Of a stretch of DNA of 64,000 nt, positions 42,473 to 52,283 are shown piece after piece; within the stretch, counting starts at the first letter, position 1, and each line of letters starts with the position of its first letter. The notes under the pieces were generated by a model. It saw nothing but the letters and a program-made list of their open reading frames with translations. It had not been told where the DNA came from and did not search any database. Position numbers and translations under genes: made by a program. Source of the stretch: Maricaulaceae bacterium EIL42A08 (lineage in GTDB: Bacteria > Pseudomonadota > Alphaproteobacteria > Caulobacterales > Maricaulaceae); the NCBI GenBank assembly GCA_024178355.1, contig JAMZNZ010000003.1, positions 186,001 through 250,000 of the forward strand, written 5' to 3'.

Positions 42473-43411
42473 GTGGACGCACAAGCCGTCATACTGGAAC
42501 AGCCAAGGCATATTGCGCTTAAGCGCCTTGCCATTGCTGCGCCTGAAGATGGCGATGTCGTGGTGGAAATCGCCTGGAGTGGAATCAGTACCGGCACCGA
42601 GCGTTTGCTCTGGACCGGCGCGATGCCCGCCTTCCCCGGAATGGGCTACCCCCTTGTCCCTGGATATGAATCGGTTGGCCGTGTTGTTGAGGCAGGTCGC
42701 GCCTCCGGACGTTCAGTTGGCGACTGGGTCTTTGTCCCGGGTGCCCAATGCTATGGCGAAATTCGTGGCCTGTTTGGCGGGTCTGCCTCTCGCGTGACCG
42801 TGCCAGGTGCCCGCGTTACGCCCGTGGATGAGAATCTCGGCGAGCAAGGTGTCATGCTGGCGCTGGCCGGAACTGCCTATCACGCGATTGCCGCTGACAA
42901 GGCCGACGCGCCGGACCTGATCATCGGACATGGCGCATTGGGACGTTTGCTGGCTCGCATTGCTGTAGCCCGCGGCGGTCCTGCGCCAACTGTCTGGGAA
43001 ATCAACGACGCGCGCATGTGTGGGGCTGAAGGCTATTCGGTCGTTCACCCTGACGACGACAAGCGCTCGGACTACCGCGCCATCTATGATGTCAGCGGCG
43101 ATAGCGGTCTTCTCGACCAGCTTGTTGGCCGTCTGGCCAAGGGCGGCGAGATCGTCCTTGCTGGCTTTTATTCTGACCGCCTCAGCTTTGCGTTTGCGCC
43201 AGCTTTTATCAAGGAAGCGCGCCTGCGCATCGCGGCCGAATTCACCCCTCATGATCTTGATGCCGTCAGCCAGCTCATCGCACACGAGCAGCTGTCCCTG
43301 GACGGCCTGATCACCCACCGCAGCGAGCCTGAACATGCTGGCGCGGCTTATGAGACCGCCTTCTCTGAAAGCGGTTGTTTAAAGATGGTTCTGGACTGGA
43401 GTGCCCCATGA
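42473..43411 (+). CDS. bchC: 3-hydroxyethyl-bacteriochlorophyllide a dehydrogenase
   Basis: 312 residues from the GTG at 42473: GGGGAGG lies 8 bp upstream and the predicted N-terminus VDAQAVILEQPR matches the normal BchC beginning. An ATG at 42449 has its purine run directly against the codon and would add eight residues. BchC is an alcohol-dehydrogenase-like NAD enzyme: GISTGTERLLWTGAMP, GYESVGRV and the cofactor loop IIGHGALGRLLARI are visible. It oxidises the C3 hydroxyethyl group to acetyl. The stop overlaps the bchX start. Confidence 0.95.
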   Translation: MDAQAVILEQPRHIALKRLAIAAPEDGDVVVEIAWSGISTGTERLLWTGAMPAFPGMGYPLVPGYESVGRVVEAGRASGRSVGDWVFVPGAQCYGEIRGLFGGSASRVTVPGARVTPVDENLGEQGVMLALAGTAYHAIAADKADAPDLIIGHGALGRLLARIAVARGGPAPTVWEINDARMCGAEGYSVVHPDDDKRSDYRAIYDVSGDSGLLDQLVGRLAKGGEIVLAGFYSDRLSFAFAPAFIKEARLRIAAEFTPHDLDAVSQLIAHEQLSLDGLITHRSEPEHAGAAYETAFSESGCLKMVLDWSAP

Positions 43412-44403
43412 TGGACGGCGATTTTCGCGGCAAGCAAGGCGATGCCCTGCGCCACGAGGCAGCTCAGGAGCCCGATCCGGTACACACCGGACCGGTCAAA
43501 AAAGAAACTCAGATTATTGCGATCTACGGCAAGGGCGGGATTGGCAAATCCTTCACCCTGTCCAACCTGAGCTACATGATGGCTCAGCAGGGTAAAAAGG
43601 TGCTGCTGATCGGCTGCGATCCGAAGAGTGACACCACCTCCTTGCTGTTTGGCGGCAAGGCCTGCCCGACCATCATCGATACCTCGTCAAAGAAAAAGCT
43701 CGCGGGTGAAGCGGTCTCCATCGGAGATGTCTGTTTTAAGCGGGACGGTGTCTACGCCATGGAGCTGGGTGGCCCTGAAGTGGGTCGCGGCTGTGGCGGG
43801 CGTGGGATCATCCACGGTTTTGAGCTTCTGGAAAATCTGGGCTTCCACGAGTGGGACTTTGACTATGTCCTGCTGGACTTCCTGGGTGACGTTGTGTGCG
43901 GCGGCTTTGGTCTGCCGATCGCTCGGGACATGTGCCAGAAGGTGATTGTGGTCGGCTCAAACGACCTGCAGTCGCTCTACGTGGCCAATAATGTTTGCTC
44001 GGCGGTGGAGTATTTCCGCAAGCTGGGGGGCAATGTGGGTGTCGCTGGTCTTGTGATCAACAAGGATGACGGCACCGGCGAAGCCCAAGCGTTTGCTGAG
44101 ACGGTGGGCATCCCGGTTCTCGCCGCCATTCCGGCCGACGACGACATCCGCCGCAAGAGTGCCAACTACGAAATCATCGGCAAGCCGGGCTCGCCCTGGG
44201 CCTCGCTGTTTGAAGAGCTGGGGCAGAACGTGGCCGACGCGCCGCCGGTTCACCCTACCGCGCTCGACCAGGATGGTTTGCTCGCCCTGTTTGATTCTGA
44301 GGAAGGTGAAGGCTTCGGAATGGAGCCGGCCACCGCGGCTGACATGTGTGGCAAGTCCCATGTCGAAAAGCCCTCCCTTGAAGTGATCTACGACGAGGTT
44401 TGA
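43408..44403 (+). CDS. bchX: Chlorophyllide reductase iron protein subunit X
   Basis: 331 residues from the ATGATG overlapping the bchC stop; either ATG is possible. NifH-like: P-loop [10 protein letters not shown], switch/4Fe-4S cysteines in RGCGGRG and DVVCGGFG. A 35-residue polar N-terminal extension is normal for BchX and absent from BchL. The dimer hydrolyses ATP to pass electrons to BchY/BchZ, which reduce ring B of chlorophyllide. Oxygen-sensitive by family, notable in an aerobe. Confidence 0.96.
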   Translation: MMDGDFRGKQGDALRHEAAQEPDPVHTGPVKKETQIIAIYGKGGIGKSFTLSNLSYMMAQQGKKVLLIGCDPKSDTTSLLFGGKACPTIIDTSSKKKLAGEAVSIGDVCFKRDGVYAMELGGPEVGRGCGGRGIIHGFELLENLGFHEWDFDYVLLDFLGDVVCGGFGLPIARDMCQKVIVVGSNDLQSLYVANNVCSAVEYFRKLGGNVGVAGLVINKDDGTGEAQAFAETVGIPVLAAIPADDDIRRKSANYEIIGKPGSPWASLFEELGQNVADAPPVHPTALDQDGLLALFDSEEGEGFGMEPATAADMCGKSHVEKPSLEVIYDEV

Positions 44404-44413
44404 GACGCTATTC

Positions 44414-46069
44414 ATGACCGATCGTTCCACATCCATCGAAGACGGCACCCGCAACGGCGGTGAGCATGTCTATGACGGCGCCAGCGAGACACAGCTGGAC
44501 AGCGCAACTGCGCCTGTCGGCGGGACTGTCGAGCGCGATGTTGTGGATATGGCGGTTCCGGCGGACGTTGAAGCGACTGGTGACGGTGCCGGTTGTCATG
44601 CGGGTGCCGAAAAGATGCGCGCCCAGGCTGAGGCGGCCGGGAACAAGGAACTTCTGGAGCAGTTTGAAAAGGACTATCCAAAAGGTCCCCATGACCAGCC
44701 GCAATCCATGTGTCCGGCCTTTGGCTCATTGCGTGTGGGCTTGCGGATGCGCCGCACGGCAACCGTCCTGTCGGGCTCGGCTTGCTGTGTTTATGGTCTG
44801 ACCTTCACGTCCCACTTCTATGGGGCCCGCCGCACGGTCGGCTATGTGCCGTTCAATTCGGAAACCCTGGTCACCGGCAAGCTGTTTGAGGACATCCGTG
44901 AGGCCGTCCATGATCTAGCCGATCCGGAAAACTATGACGCCATCGTCATAACCAATCTGTGCGTGCCGACCGCATCCGGTGTGCCGCTGCGTCTGCTGCC
45001 CAAGGAAATCAACGGCGTGCGCATTATCGGCATTGATGTGCCGGGATTTGGCGTACCAACCCACGCCGAAGCCAAGGACGTGCTGGCCGGAGCGATGCTC
45101 AACTATGCGCGCACTGAGGCTGAGCTCGGCCCGGTTCAGGCCCCTGACCGTCCGCGTGATGACCGTCCGTCAGTGACCATGCTGGGTGAAATGTTCCCGG
45201 CTGATCCTATGGTGATTGGTCGCCTGTTGGAGCCGTTGGGCCTGAGTGCCGGTCCGGTCGTGCCAACCCGTGAATGGCGCGAGCTTTATGCTGCGCTGGA
45301 AAGCCCCGTCGTGGCTGCGATCCATCCCTTCTACACTGCGTCTGTGCGCGAGTTTGAAGCGGCAGGCCGGACGGTCGTGGGATCGGCACCTGTGGGCTAT
45401 GACGGCACGGCGGCCTGGCTGGAAAATATCGGCAAGGCGGCTGGTGTAACGTCTGAAAAGATCGAGGCGGCTAAACAGGCCATTCTGCCTGCCATCAAGG
45501 GCGCGCTCTCGTCCAAGCGGATCGATGGCCGCATCACCCTATCCGGCTATGAGGGCAGCGAGCTGATTGTGGCGCGCCTGTTAATCGAGAGCGGTGCCGA
45601 CGTGCGCTATGTCGGCACGGCTTGTCCCAAGACGCCGTGGTCGGCGGATGACCGCGGCTGGCTGGAAGCGCGCGGCGTGCAGGTTCAGTTCCGCGCATCG
45701 CTTGAGCAGGACCTGGCCGCCTTTGAAGAGTTCAAGCCAGACCTGGCCATTGGGACGACCCCGGTCGTGCAGAAGGCCAAGGAGGCGGGCACACCCTCGC
45801 TTTACTTCACAAATCTGATCTCTGCGCGTCCCCTGATGGGGCCGGCCGGTGCTGGTTCGCTGGCCGACGTGGTCAATGCGGCCATGGCCAACAAGGGCCG
45901 GTTCGATGAGATGCGCGACTTCTTTGAAGGCGTGGGTCAGGGTCACTCTGCGGGCGTTTGGGAAGATATTCCTGAAGACAGCCGAACTTTCCGCATGAAG
46001 GAAAAGCGCAAGCGGATCACTGCCGAACAGGCGCGAGAAAAAGCGATTGAGGCGCCAACGGGATGTTAG
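44414..46069 (+). CDS. bchY: Chlorophyllide reductase subunit Y
   Basis: 551 residues, slightly long through a polar, acidic N-terminal extension of about 80 residues. Cluster ligands are probably the cysteines in QSMCPAFG and GSACCVYGL; the NifD/K-like domains follow. With BchZ it forms the catalytic component of chlorophyllide reductase. The stop lies within the bchZ start region (7-bp overlap, ATGTTAG). Confidence 0.95.
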   Translation: MTDRSTSIEDGTRNGGEHVYDGASETQLDSATAPVGGTVERDVVDMAVPADVEATGDGAGCHAGAEKMRAQAEAAGNKELLEQFEKDYPKGPHDQPQSMCPAFGSLRVGLRMRRTATVLSGSACCVYGLTFTSHFYGARRTVGYVPFNSETLVTGKLFEDIREAVHDLADPENYDAIVITNLCVPTASGVPLRLLPKEINGVRIIGIDVPGFGVPTHAEAKDVLAGAMLNYARTEAELGPVQAPDRPRDDRPSVTMLGEMFPADPMVIGRLLEPLGLSAGPVVPTREWRELYAALESPVVAAIHPFYTASVREFEAAGRTVVGSAPVGYDGTAAWLENIGKAAGVTSEKIEAAKQAILPAIKGALSSKRIDGRITLSGYEGSELIVARLLIESGADVRYVGTACPKTPWSADDRGWLEARGVQVQFRASLEQDLAAFEEFKPDLAIGTTPVVQKAKEAGTPSLYFTNLISARPLMGPAGAGSLADVVNAAMANKGRFDEMRDFFEGVGQGHSAGVWEDIPEDSRTFRMKEKRKRITAEQAREKAIEAPTGC

Positions 46070-47517
46070 TGCTCGATCACGATAGAGCCGGTGGTTACTG
46101 GGGCGCGGTTTACGTGTTTACCGCCATCAAGGGCCTTCAGGTCGTCATTGATGGCCCGGTGGGCTGCGAGAATCTGCCTGTCACCTCCGTGCTTCATTAC
46201 ACGGACGCTTTGCCGCCGCATGAATTGCCCATCGTCGTCACCGGATTGAGTGAAGACGAGATGGGGGCTGGCACCGAAGATGCCATGAAGCGCGCCCATG
46301 AGGTGCTCGACCCTGAACTGCCCGCCGTGGTGGTGACCGGCTCGATTGCTGAAATGATTGGTGGCGGTGTGACTCCTGAAGGGCTGAACCTTCACCGCTT
46401 CCTGCCCCGCACGATCGATGAGGATCAGTGGCAAAGCGCGGATCGAGCCCTGTTGTGGCTGTGGACCGAGTATGGTGCCAAGCACGGCAAGCGGCCAAAG
46501 GCACGGCCTCGCAAAGAAGGCGACAAGCCGCGCATCAATATCGTTGGTCCGGCCTATGGCATGTTCAACATGCCCTCGGATCTGGCCGAAATCCGCCGCC
46601 TCGTCGAAGGCATCGGCGCTGAGGTCAACATTGTGATGCCGCTGGGCAGCCACCTGGCCAACATGCCGCGCATGGTCGATGCGGATGTGAATATCTGCAT
46701 GTATCGCGAGTTTGGGCGTCTGCTCTGTGAAGAGATGGACATGCCCTACCTGCAGGCGCCGATCGGCTTGCACTCGACGACGAAATTCCTGCGCAAGCTG
46801 GGTGAGCTTCTGGGTCTTGATCCTGAACCCTTCATTGAAAAGGAACGTCACACCACGATCAAACCGCTTTGGGATCTGTGGCGCTCGGTGACCCAGGATT
46901 TCTTCGGCACCGCCAATTTTGCTGTGGTGGCCAATGAGACCTATGCCCGCGGGCTGAAGCACTTCCTGTCTGAAGAGATGGGCTTGCCGTGCGCTTTTGC
47001 CTTTGCCCGCCAGTCCGGTGCGAAGACCGACAATGCGGCAGTGCGCCAGGCCATCAAGGACACGCCGCCTTTCATCCTGTTCGGCAGCTTTAACGAGCGG
47101 ATGTATCTGGCCGAAACAGGAGCACGGGCGCAATACATCCCGGCCAGCTTCCCCGGCGCTGTGATCCGCCGTCACACCGGCACGCCCTTCATGGGCTATG
47201 CGGGCGCGACCTATCTGGTTCAGGAAACCTGCAACGCATTGTTCGATGCGCTGTTCCACATCCTGCCGCTGGCGACCGACATGGACCGGGCTCCGCCCAC
47301 GCCGGCACGAATGGAGCGTCAACTGGCCTGGAAGGCGGAGGCGCGTGACGCGCTTGATGCTCTGGTGGAACGCCAGCCGGTTCTTACTCGAATTTCTGCG
47401 GCCAAGCGGCTGCGCGATGCGGCCGAAGCCCGTGCGCGTGCTGACGGGGACCGCGATGTGACCGTTGACGATGTCAGCGGAGCCAAAACCGCAATTCTGG
47501 AAGGGCAGGGCGCATGA
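46063..47517 (+). CDS. bchZ: Chlorophyllide reductase subunit Z
   Basis: 484 residues, normal length. The start [18 protein letters not shown] and the cluster cysteine in GPVGCENLP are typical. The C-terminus has a helical segment ([19 protein letters not shown]) shared with the PCP-reductase-type tail. Partner of BchY in the ring B reduction. It ends in an ATGA overlap with a 50-codon open frame that occupies the place of pufQ. Confidence 0.95.
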   Translation: MLVLDHDRAGGYWGAVYVFTAIKGLQVVIDGPVGCENLPVTSVLHYTDALPPHELPIVVTGLSEDEMGAGTEDAMKRAHEVLDPELPAVVVTGSIAEMIGGGVTPEGLNLHRFLPRTIDEDQWQSADRALLWLWTEYGAKHGKRPKARPRKEGDKPRINIVGPAYGMFNMPSDLAEIRRLVEGIGAEVNIVMPLGSHLANMPRMVDADVNICMYREFGRLLCEEMDMPYLQAPIGLHSTTKFLRKLGELLGLDPEPFIEKERHTTIKPLWDLWRSVTQDFFGTANFAVVANETYARGLKHFLSEEMGLPCAFAFARQSGAKTDNAAVRQAIKDTPPFILFGSFNERMYLAETGARAQYIPASFPGAVIRRHTGTPFMGYAGATYLVQETCNALFDALFHILPLATDMDRAPPTPARMERQLAWKAEARDALDALVERQPVLTRISAAKRLRDAAEARARADGDRDVTVDDVSGAKTAILEGQGA

Positions 47518-47666
47518 ACATGCTGACCGCTCTTTCCAGCCAACAGTCGAGTTTCGTGGTCGGGGTGCGCCCTGTTCACGGATGCAGTCGGGTCGTTTTC
47601 GAGCCGGCACCCATGCCGCGAGGGTTCTGCGCGGTAACGCCGAAAGGCAAGCAATGGAGGTCGTGA
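47514..47666 (+). CDS. Candidate small gene at the pufQ position, 50 codons
   Basis: Starts in an ATGA overlap with bchZ and stops 2 bp before the pufB ATG, so its translation could couple bchZ to pufB. Predicted protein: soluble, with Val, Gly, Pro and two Cys ([18 protein letters not shown]), no membrane span, and unlike PufQ, which is about 74 residues with one span. It may be a leader peptide or a chance frame. Only position and coupling support it. Confidence 0.35.
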   Translation: MNMLTALSSQQSSFVVGVRPVHGCSRVVFEPAPMPRGFCAVTPKGKQWRS

Positions 47667-47668
47667 AA

Positions 47669-47821
47669 ATGGCTTCAGATGGCGGGACCCCTTCGGGTCT
47701 CACACATGGAGAGGCACAAGAGATCCATCGCTACTTTGTAAAAAGTGCGATTGCGATGTCGCTTCTTCCTTTCCTCGCTCACATTTCGATGTGGATGTAT
47801 AAACCCTGGCTCGCCTTTTAG
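47669..47821 (+). CDS. pufB: Light-harvesting 1 beta polypeptide
   Basis: 50 residues from the ATG preceded by GGAGG at 8 bp. His20 (EIH) and His38 (FLAH) are spaced as in LH1 beta; His38 is the bacteriochlorophyll ligand at the end of the single span, followed by the conserved MYKPW aromatic end. It pairs with PufA around the reaction centre. The polar N-terminus (GLTHGEAQE) is typical. 28 bp to pufA. Confidence 0.96.
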   Translation: MASDGGTPSGLTHGEAQEIHRYFVKSAIAMSLLPFLAHISMWMYKPWLAF

Positions 47822-47849
47822 GTGAACCTTAGCCTAAGGACTTGAAACT

Positions 47850-48038
47850 ATGTGGAGAGTTTGGCTTCTTTTTGATCCGCGTCGTGCGTTTATCGCTCTC
47901 GCGGTCTTCCTGTTCACCTTGGCAATCTTCATCCATTTTATCCTTCTGTCTTCAGATCGGTACAACTGGATTGACGGTGCTGCGGGTGCTGGCGCGCAAG
48001 CGTCCATCAGCCAAGAGGTGGAAACAGTCCGCTTGTGA
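47850..48038 (+). CDS. pufA: Light-harvesting 1 alpha polypeptide
   Basis: 62 residues. The start WRVWLLFDPRRAFIALAVFL and the span ending in IHFILLSSDRYNW are classic LH1 alpha; the His in IHF binds bacteriochlorophyll. The C-terminal tail after RYNW is about 22 residues long, acidic/Ala-rich and may be processed. With PufB it forms the core antenna ring. Confidence 0.96.
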   Translation: MWRVWLLFDPRRAFIALAVFLFTLAIFIHFILLSSDRYNWIDGAAGAGAQASISQEVETVRL

Positions 48039-48057
48039 GGAGCTGACTGGCTGAACG

Positions 48058-48082
48058 CGGCTCCGCTGGGGGCCGCGAGCCG
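48058..48082 (+). other. puf intercistronic hairpin between pufA and pufL
   Basis: CGGCTC(C)GC and GCGAGCCG form an eight-pair stem with one bulged C around TGGGGGCC, 20 bp after pufA. In Rhodobacter, hairpins here protect the pufBA message and raise the antenna to reaction-centre ratio; the same role is inferred. Confidence 0.6.
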
Positions 48083-48187
48083 GACGCGGAGGGGCGATCT
48101 GGTTAACCCAACCGGCCGTACAGCGGAGCTGGGCGTTTTTAACGGCGCTCAGTTCCGCCCGGACGACCATCACCGGGGAATTATCAA

Positions 48188-49009
48188 ATGGCGTTACTTA
48201 GTTTTGAACGCAAATACCGGGTCCGCGGCGGAACGCTGATCGGCGGAGACTTGTTCGATTTTTGGGTCGGACCGTTCTACGTCGGCTTTTTCGGCGTCAC
48301 GACCCTGTTTTTTACCGCGCTGGGTACGGGCCTGATCTTCTTCGCCGCCTCTTTGGGCGACACGTGGAATTTCTGGCTCATCGACATTCAGCCGCCTGAT
48401 CTCAGCTACGGGCTAGCCTTAGCCCCGATGAGGGAAGGCGGGTTATGGCAAATTATCACAATATGCGCGACGGGGGCCTTCGTGTCCTGGGCGCTGCGTG
48501 AAGTCGAAATCTGTCGCAAGCTTGGGATGGGATACCATGTCCCGATCGCCTTCAGCTTTGCGATCCTTGCCTTTGCCACGCTGAATATCTTCCGGCCGCT
48601 CCTCCTTGGAGCCTGGGGGGAAGGTTTCCCCTATGGCATCATGAGTCACCTCGATTGGGTCTCCAATCTGGGCTACTCCTTCGTGAACTGGCACTACAAC
48701 CCGGTCCACATGATCGCGGTGACCTTCTTCTTCACCAACTGCCTGGCTCTGGGCCTGCACGGGGCTCTGGTCCTGTCAGCGACCAATCCGGGCCGTGGAC
48801 AAGAGGTCAAGACCCCAGATCACGAAGACACCTTCTTCCGCGACTTCATCAGCTACTCCATCGGTCCGCTAGGCATTCACCGCCTGGGCCTGTTCCTGGC
48901 GATCTCTGCGGCCTTCTTTAGCGCTGTTAGCGTGATCATTGCCGGCCCCTGGATCCAATCCTGGGTAGCCTGGTGGGATTGGTGGCGTGTGCTGCCGATC
49001 TGGAGCTGA
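48188..49009 (+). CDS. pufL: Photosynthetic reaction centre L subunit
   Basis: 273 residues, usual length, five membrane spans. The N-terminus [20 protein letters not shown] and the fourth-span region with [15 protein letters not shown] are typical; His residues for special-pair and iron binding lie in that region and in [16 protein letters not shown] and M hold the special pair, pheophytins and quinones in the inner membrane. 15 bp to pufM. Confidence 0.97.
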   Translation: MALLSFERKYRVRGGTLIGGDLFDFWVGPFYVGFFGVTTLFFTALGTGLIFFAASLGDTWNFWLIDIQPPDLSYGLALAPMREGGLWQIITICATGAFVSWALREVEICRKLGMGYHVPIAFSFAILAFATLNIFRPLLLGAWGEGFPYGIMSHLDWVSNLGYSFVNWHYNPVHMIAVTFFFTNCLALGLHGALVLSATNPGRGQEVKTPDHEDTFFRDFISYSIGPLGIHRLGLFLAISAAFFSAVSVIIAGPWIQSWVAWWDWWRVLPIWS

Positions 49010-49024
49010 GAACTGGAGATCTAA

Positions 49025-49945
49025 ATGGCTTATCAAAACATCTTCACTCAGGTTCAGCTCCGGGGTCCGGCTGAAGAGGGTGTACACGTTGCGGACAGTG
49101 AACCGCGCTACAAGTACTACACTTTCAACTACTGGGCCGGCATTCTGGGCAATGCCCAGATCGGTCCGGTCTATCTGGGCCTGAGTGGCCTGCTCTCGCT
49201 GGTCTTTGGCGGTCTTGCGATCACCATTATCGGGCTGAACTTTGCAGCCTCGGTGGACTGGAATCCGCTGGCCTTCATGCGGGAGTTCTTCTGGCTGACT
49301 CTGGACCCGCCGGGTCCTGAGTATGGCTTCTCGCCCTTTGTCCCGCTGGCAGAAGGCGGCTGGTACATCATGACCGGCTTCTTCCTGACCGCGTCGGTCC
49401 TGTTGTGGTTCGTCCGCAGCTATCGCCGCGCTCGCGAGCTGGGCATGGGCACCCACGTAGCCTGGGCGTTTGCCTCGGCGATCTGGCTTTTCCTGGTGCT
49501 GGGCTTTATCCGCCCGCTGCTCATGGGAAGCTGGGCCGAAGCTGTGCCCTACGGCATCTTCTCGCACCTGGAATGGACGAATAATTTCTCGTTGATCTAC
49601 GGGAACCTGTTCTACAACCCGTTCCACATGTGGTCGATTTTCTTCCTCTATGGCTCAGCACTGCTGTTTGCCATGCACGGGGCGACCATCCTGGCTGTCG
49701 GCCGACTGGGCGGCGACCGGGAGATCGAACAGATCATCGACCGTGGTACCGCCAGTGAGCGTGCCGGCCTGTTCTGGCGCTGGACCATGGGCTTCAATGC
49801 GACCATGGAATCCATCCACCGCTGGGCCTGGTGGTTCGCAGTGCTGACCACCCTGACGGGCGGAATCGGCATCCTGCTGACGGGTACCGTCGTGAATAAC
49901 TGGTTCCTGTGGGCCAGTGAGAATGGGATTGCGCCGCCGCTCTAA
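49025..49945 (+). CDS. pufM: Photosynthetic reaction centre M subunit
   Basis: 306 residues with GGAG before the ATG. Five spans; N-terminal [18 protein letters not shown] and the [20 protein letters not shown] segment in the fourth span identify PufM. It holds QA and the non-heme iron with PufL. It is the last puf gene: no pufC (tetraheme cytochrome) or pufX follows, and a strong hairpin lies 27 bp downstream. Electrons must come from a soluble or membrane-bound cytochrome encoded elsewhere. Confidence 0.97.
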   Translation: MAYQNIFTQVQLRGPAEEGVHVADSEPRYKYYTFNYWAGILGNAQIGPVYLGLSGLLSLVFGGLAITIIGLNFAASVDWNPLAFMREFFWLTLDPPGPEYGFSPFVPLAEGGWYIMTGFFLTASVLLWFVRSYRRARELGMGTHVAWAFASAIWLFLVLGFIRPLLMGSWAEAVPYGIFSHLEWTNNFSLIYGNLFYNPFHMWSIFFLYGSALLFAMHGATILAVGRLGGDREIEQIIDRGTASERAGLFWRWTMGFNATMESIHRWAWWFAVLTTLTGGIGILLTGTVVNNWFLWASENGIAPPL

Positions 49946-49971
49946 GTGCGACGATACAATCTTCCTCGGTG

Positions 49972-50010
49972 AAAAGGGGCGTGCTTGCCAAGTGGCGAGT
50001 GCGCCCTTTT
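49972..50010 (+). terminator. Terminator of the puf operon
   Basis: AAAAGGGGCG pairs with CGCCCTTTT (one bulged G) and an inner CTTGCC-AAGT-GGCGAG stem continues the helix; the 3' arm ends in TTTT. It lies 27 bp after pufM. This is a good rho-independent structure. Confidence 0.75.
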
Positions 50011-50368
50011 GCCGTTTTGGGGGATAGCGGGACAATTATCCGCCTGCATAACTTTCGCAAATTCGAGTATCGGGCCACGCCCTCTATCCACGCCGCAAGG
50101 TGGGGATAGACTCGCGGCGCGCCTGAAGGCTGCACCGACCAGGTCCGGGTGAAGCTGACTTCAATTCAGGTGAAACCTGACCCGTGCGATGTTTTGCACA
50201 GCGCTGCCCTCACCTGTCCCGGACGCGCAACGATCCAGGATCGAGGGTCGGCATCTGTGTCGCGAGATTATGGCGGTATCAGGAGGTCGCGGCTCTTCGC
50301 CCTGATTAGCTCGGCCGGGATAGGGGGGCATGCCAAAACCCCTGACCGTCATCGGCGAATTTAATTCA

Positions 50369-50402
50369 GGACCCAGTCGCGCTGTCAGAGCTGCCTGGGT
50401 CC
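50369..50402 (-). terminator. Hairpin at the end of the idi operon
   Basis: GGACCCAG (50369-50376) and CTGGGTCC (50395-50402) form a perfect 8-bp stem. A second dyad, CCCAAA/TTTGGG, overlaps its right arm. For leftward transcripts from idi (stop at 50469) these would act as alternative or tandem terminators. Confidence 0.5.
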
Positions 50403-50468
50403 CAAATCAGGTTTGGGATGACGATTGAGTTTGGGGCCGAGCTTCCGCCAGCAAATAGAAGAAGCGGC

Positions 50469-51026
50469 TTAAGCCGCCACGCCCAGCGTTGCCCAGCGAT
50501 CAAGATAGATTCGCAGCCAGGGGGCGAAGCGGTCGGGGTGGCTGGCGACCTCGGTAATGAGGTCTTCGGGACGGGCCCAGCGTACTGCGCTCACCTCGTC
50601 CGGGTGCAGATTGAAGGTGAGCGTGTTCCGGTCGGCTTCGCCGCGGAAGATGCGCACGCGCTCATGTTCGATAAGGCCATTACCCACATCGGCCTTGTAG
50701 GTGGTCAGTCCCACCTCGGTCAGGGCCAGGTCAATGCCCAGCTCCTCGCCAAGGCGGCGCCGGGCGCTTGCGGCGGCGTCCTCGCCCCAGTCAGGATGGG
50801 TGCAGCAGGCGTTCGCCCATAGGCCCGGGCAGTGGTATTTCGCGGCTGCGCGCTGCTGGATCAGCATGTCCTCCCCATCAAAGACGAAGACCGAGACCGC
50901 GTCGTGCAGCAGTCCTTTACGGTGGGCCTCCAGCTTGTCGATCGCAAAGCGCTGCCCGTCGCCATCAATGGCGGCGATCAGACGTGCGTCATCAGAAGCA
51001 TCTTTCACAGGCATGGCCTTGCTCAA
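50469..51026 (-). CDS. idi: Isopentenyl-diphosphate delta-isomerase (type 1)
   Basis: 185 residues with a Nudix-like fold. Key segments: LIQQRAAAKYHCPGLWANACC with the active-site Cys, THPDWGED, then RRRLGEELGI as the Nudix metal-binding region, and the late Glu pair in RVRIF...EVSAVRW. It interconverts IPP and DMAPP, supplying GGPP for carotenoids and the phytyl-type tail. It is the last gene of the leftward photosynthesis operon, 21 bp after hemA. Confidence 0.93.
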   Translation of the reverse strand: MSKAMPVKDASDDARLIAAIDGDGQRFAIDKLEAHRKGLLHDAVSVFVFDGEDMLIQQRAAAKYHCPGLWANACCTHPDWGEDAAASARRRLGEELGIDLALTEVGLTTYKADVGNGLIEHERVRIFRGEADRNTLTFNLHPDEVSAVRWARPEDLITEVASHPDRFAPWLRIYLDRWATLGVAA

Positions 51027-51047
51027 ACTCGCGCCTGGACCTTGATA

Positions 51048-52268
51048 CTACGCCACCGCGTATTTGCGATGCAGGGCGCATTGAGACCAGATATCGCACA
51101 GCGCGGTCACCAGTCGATCGATGTCGGCATCGGAATGGACCGGTGACGGTGTGATCCGTAGCCGCTCTGTCCCCTTGGGCACCGTGGGGTAGTTGATCGG
51201 CTGAACATAGATGCCGTGATTGGCCATCAGCCAGTCACTGATTTCCTTCGCCTTGACCGGATCGCCCACCATGACCGGAACGATATGGCTGGGGTTGTCC
51301 AGGGTCGGGATGCCAATCTCCGCAAGCTTGCCGCGCACCACGCGCACATTGCGTTGCTGGCGCTGGCGCTCGATCTCGGACTCCTTGAGATGCTTCACCG
51401 CCGCGCATGCACCGGCGGCGACGGCCGGCGGCAGGGCGGTGGTGAAGATGAAGCCCGAAGCAAAGGAGCGGATGAAGTCGCACAGCGCCGTTGAGGCGGC
51501 GATATATCCGCCCAGGACGCCATAGGCCTTGCCCAGCGTGCCTTCGATCACCGTGATCCGGTCCATCAGGCCCTCACGCTCGGCAATGCCACCGCCGCGC
51601 GGCCCGTAAAGGCCAACCGCGTGAACCTCATCCAGATAGGTCATGGCGTTATGCTTGTCGGCGACGTCGCAAATTTCCGCGATCGGCGCGATATCACCGT
51701 CCATGGAGTAGACAGACTCAAACGCGACCAGCTTGGGCCGGTCCGGATCCATCTCAGACAGCATCCGATCCAGATCCTCCGGGTCGTTATGGGCCCAGAT
51801 ATGTTTGTCTGCCTTGGAGTGGCGAATGCCCTCAATCATGGAGGCGTGGTTCTGCTCATCTGACAGCACAATACAGCCCGGGATCTTGGCGGCCAGGGTC
51901 GATAACGCGGCCCAGTTGGACACATAGCCGGAGGTGAACAGAAGCGCGGATTCCTTGTTGTGCAGGTCGGCCAGCTCCTGTTCCAGAAGAACATGGTGGT
52001 GGTTCGTGCCCGAGATATTGCGCGTGCCGCCAGCGCCAGCGCCACAGCTATCGAGCGCTTCATGCATGGCGTTCAGAACCGTGGGGTGCTGGCCCATGCC
52101 CAGATAGTCGTTGGAGCACCAGACGGTGACGTCGTGGGTGTCGCCATCTTCGTGGCGCGTCGCAGCCGGGAAATTGCCCTTGTGGCGTTCGATATCGGTG
52201 AAAACCCGATAATTGCCCTCAGCTTTGAGATCCTCGAGCCGGTTCTTGAAAAAGCCCTCGAAATCCAT
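51048..52268 (-). CDS. hemA: 5-aminolevulinate synthase
   Basis: 406 residues. PLP-dependent alpha-oxoamine synthase: [22 protein letters not shown] and the PLP lysine in EGTLGKAYG. It condenses glycine and succinyl-CoA to 5-aminolevulinate (Shemin route of Alphaproteobacteria), the first tetrapyrrole precursor. Placement behind puhE couples precursor supply to the photosynthesis operon; whether another copy exists elsewhere in the genome is unknown. Confidence 0.96.
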   Translation of the reverse strand: MDFEGFFKNRLEDLKAEGNYRVFTDIERHKGNFPAATRHEDGDTHDVTVWCSNDYLGMGQHPTVLNAMHEALDSCGAGAGGTRNISGTNHHHVLLEQELADLHNKESALLFTSGYVSNWAALSTLAAKIPGCIVLSDEQNHASMIEGIRHSKADKHIWAHNDPEDLDRMLSEMDPDRPKLVAFESVYSMDGDIAPIAEICDVADKHNAMTYLDEVHAVGLYGPRGGGIAEREGLMDRITVIEGTLGKAYGVLGGYIAASTALCDFIRSFASGFIFTTALPPAVAAGACAAVKHLKESEIERQRQQRNVRVVRGKLAEIGIPTLDNPSHIVPVMVGDPVKAKEISDWLMANHGIYVQPINYPTVPKGTERLRITPSPVHSDADIDRLVTALCDIWSQCALHRKYAVA

Positions 52269-52283
52269 GGGCGATCCCCCCTC

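Larger units (their letters stand above)
49946..50468. other. 523-bp gene-free gap between convergent puf and idi operons
   Basis: No open frame with a ribosome-binding site or recognisable product was found here on either strand. It holds a strong hairpin at each end (described separately), a short dyad TCAGGT-GAA-ACCTGA at 50166-50180, and otherwise unstructured sequence. It is the place where pufC or pufX would lie in other purple bacteria; no remnant was recognised. Confidence 0.6.

Noticed and set aside
46066-47703. 545-codon minus-strand frame across bchZ
   Set aside because: Antisense to bchZ with no recognisable domain; codon-complement artefact.
50149-50364. 71-codon plus-strand frame in the puf-idi gap
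   Set aside because: No ribosome-binding site, no recognisable feature, and it runs through hairpin sequence.
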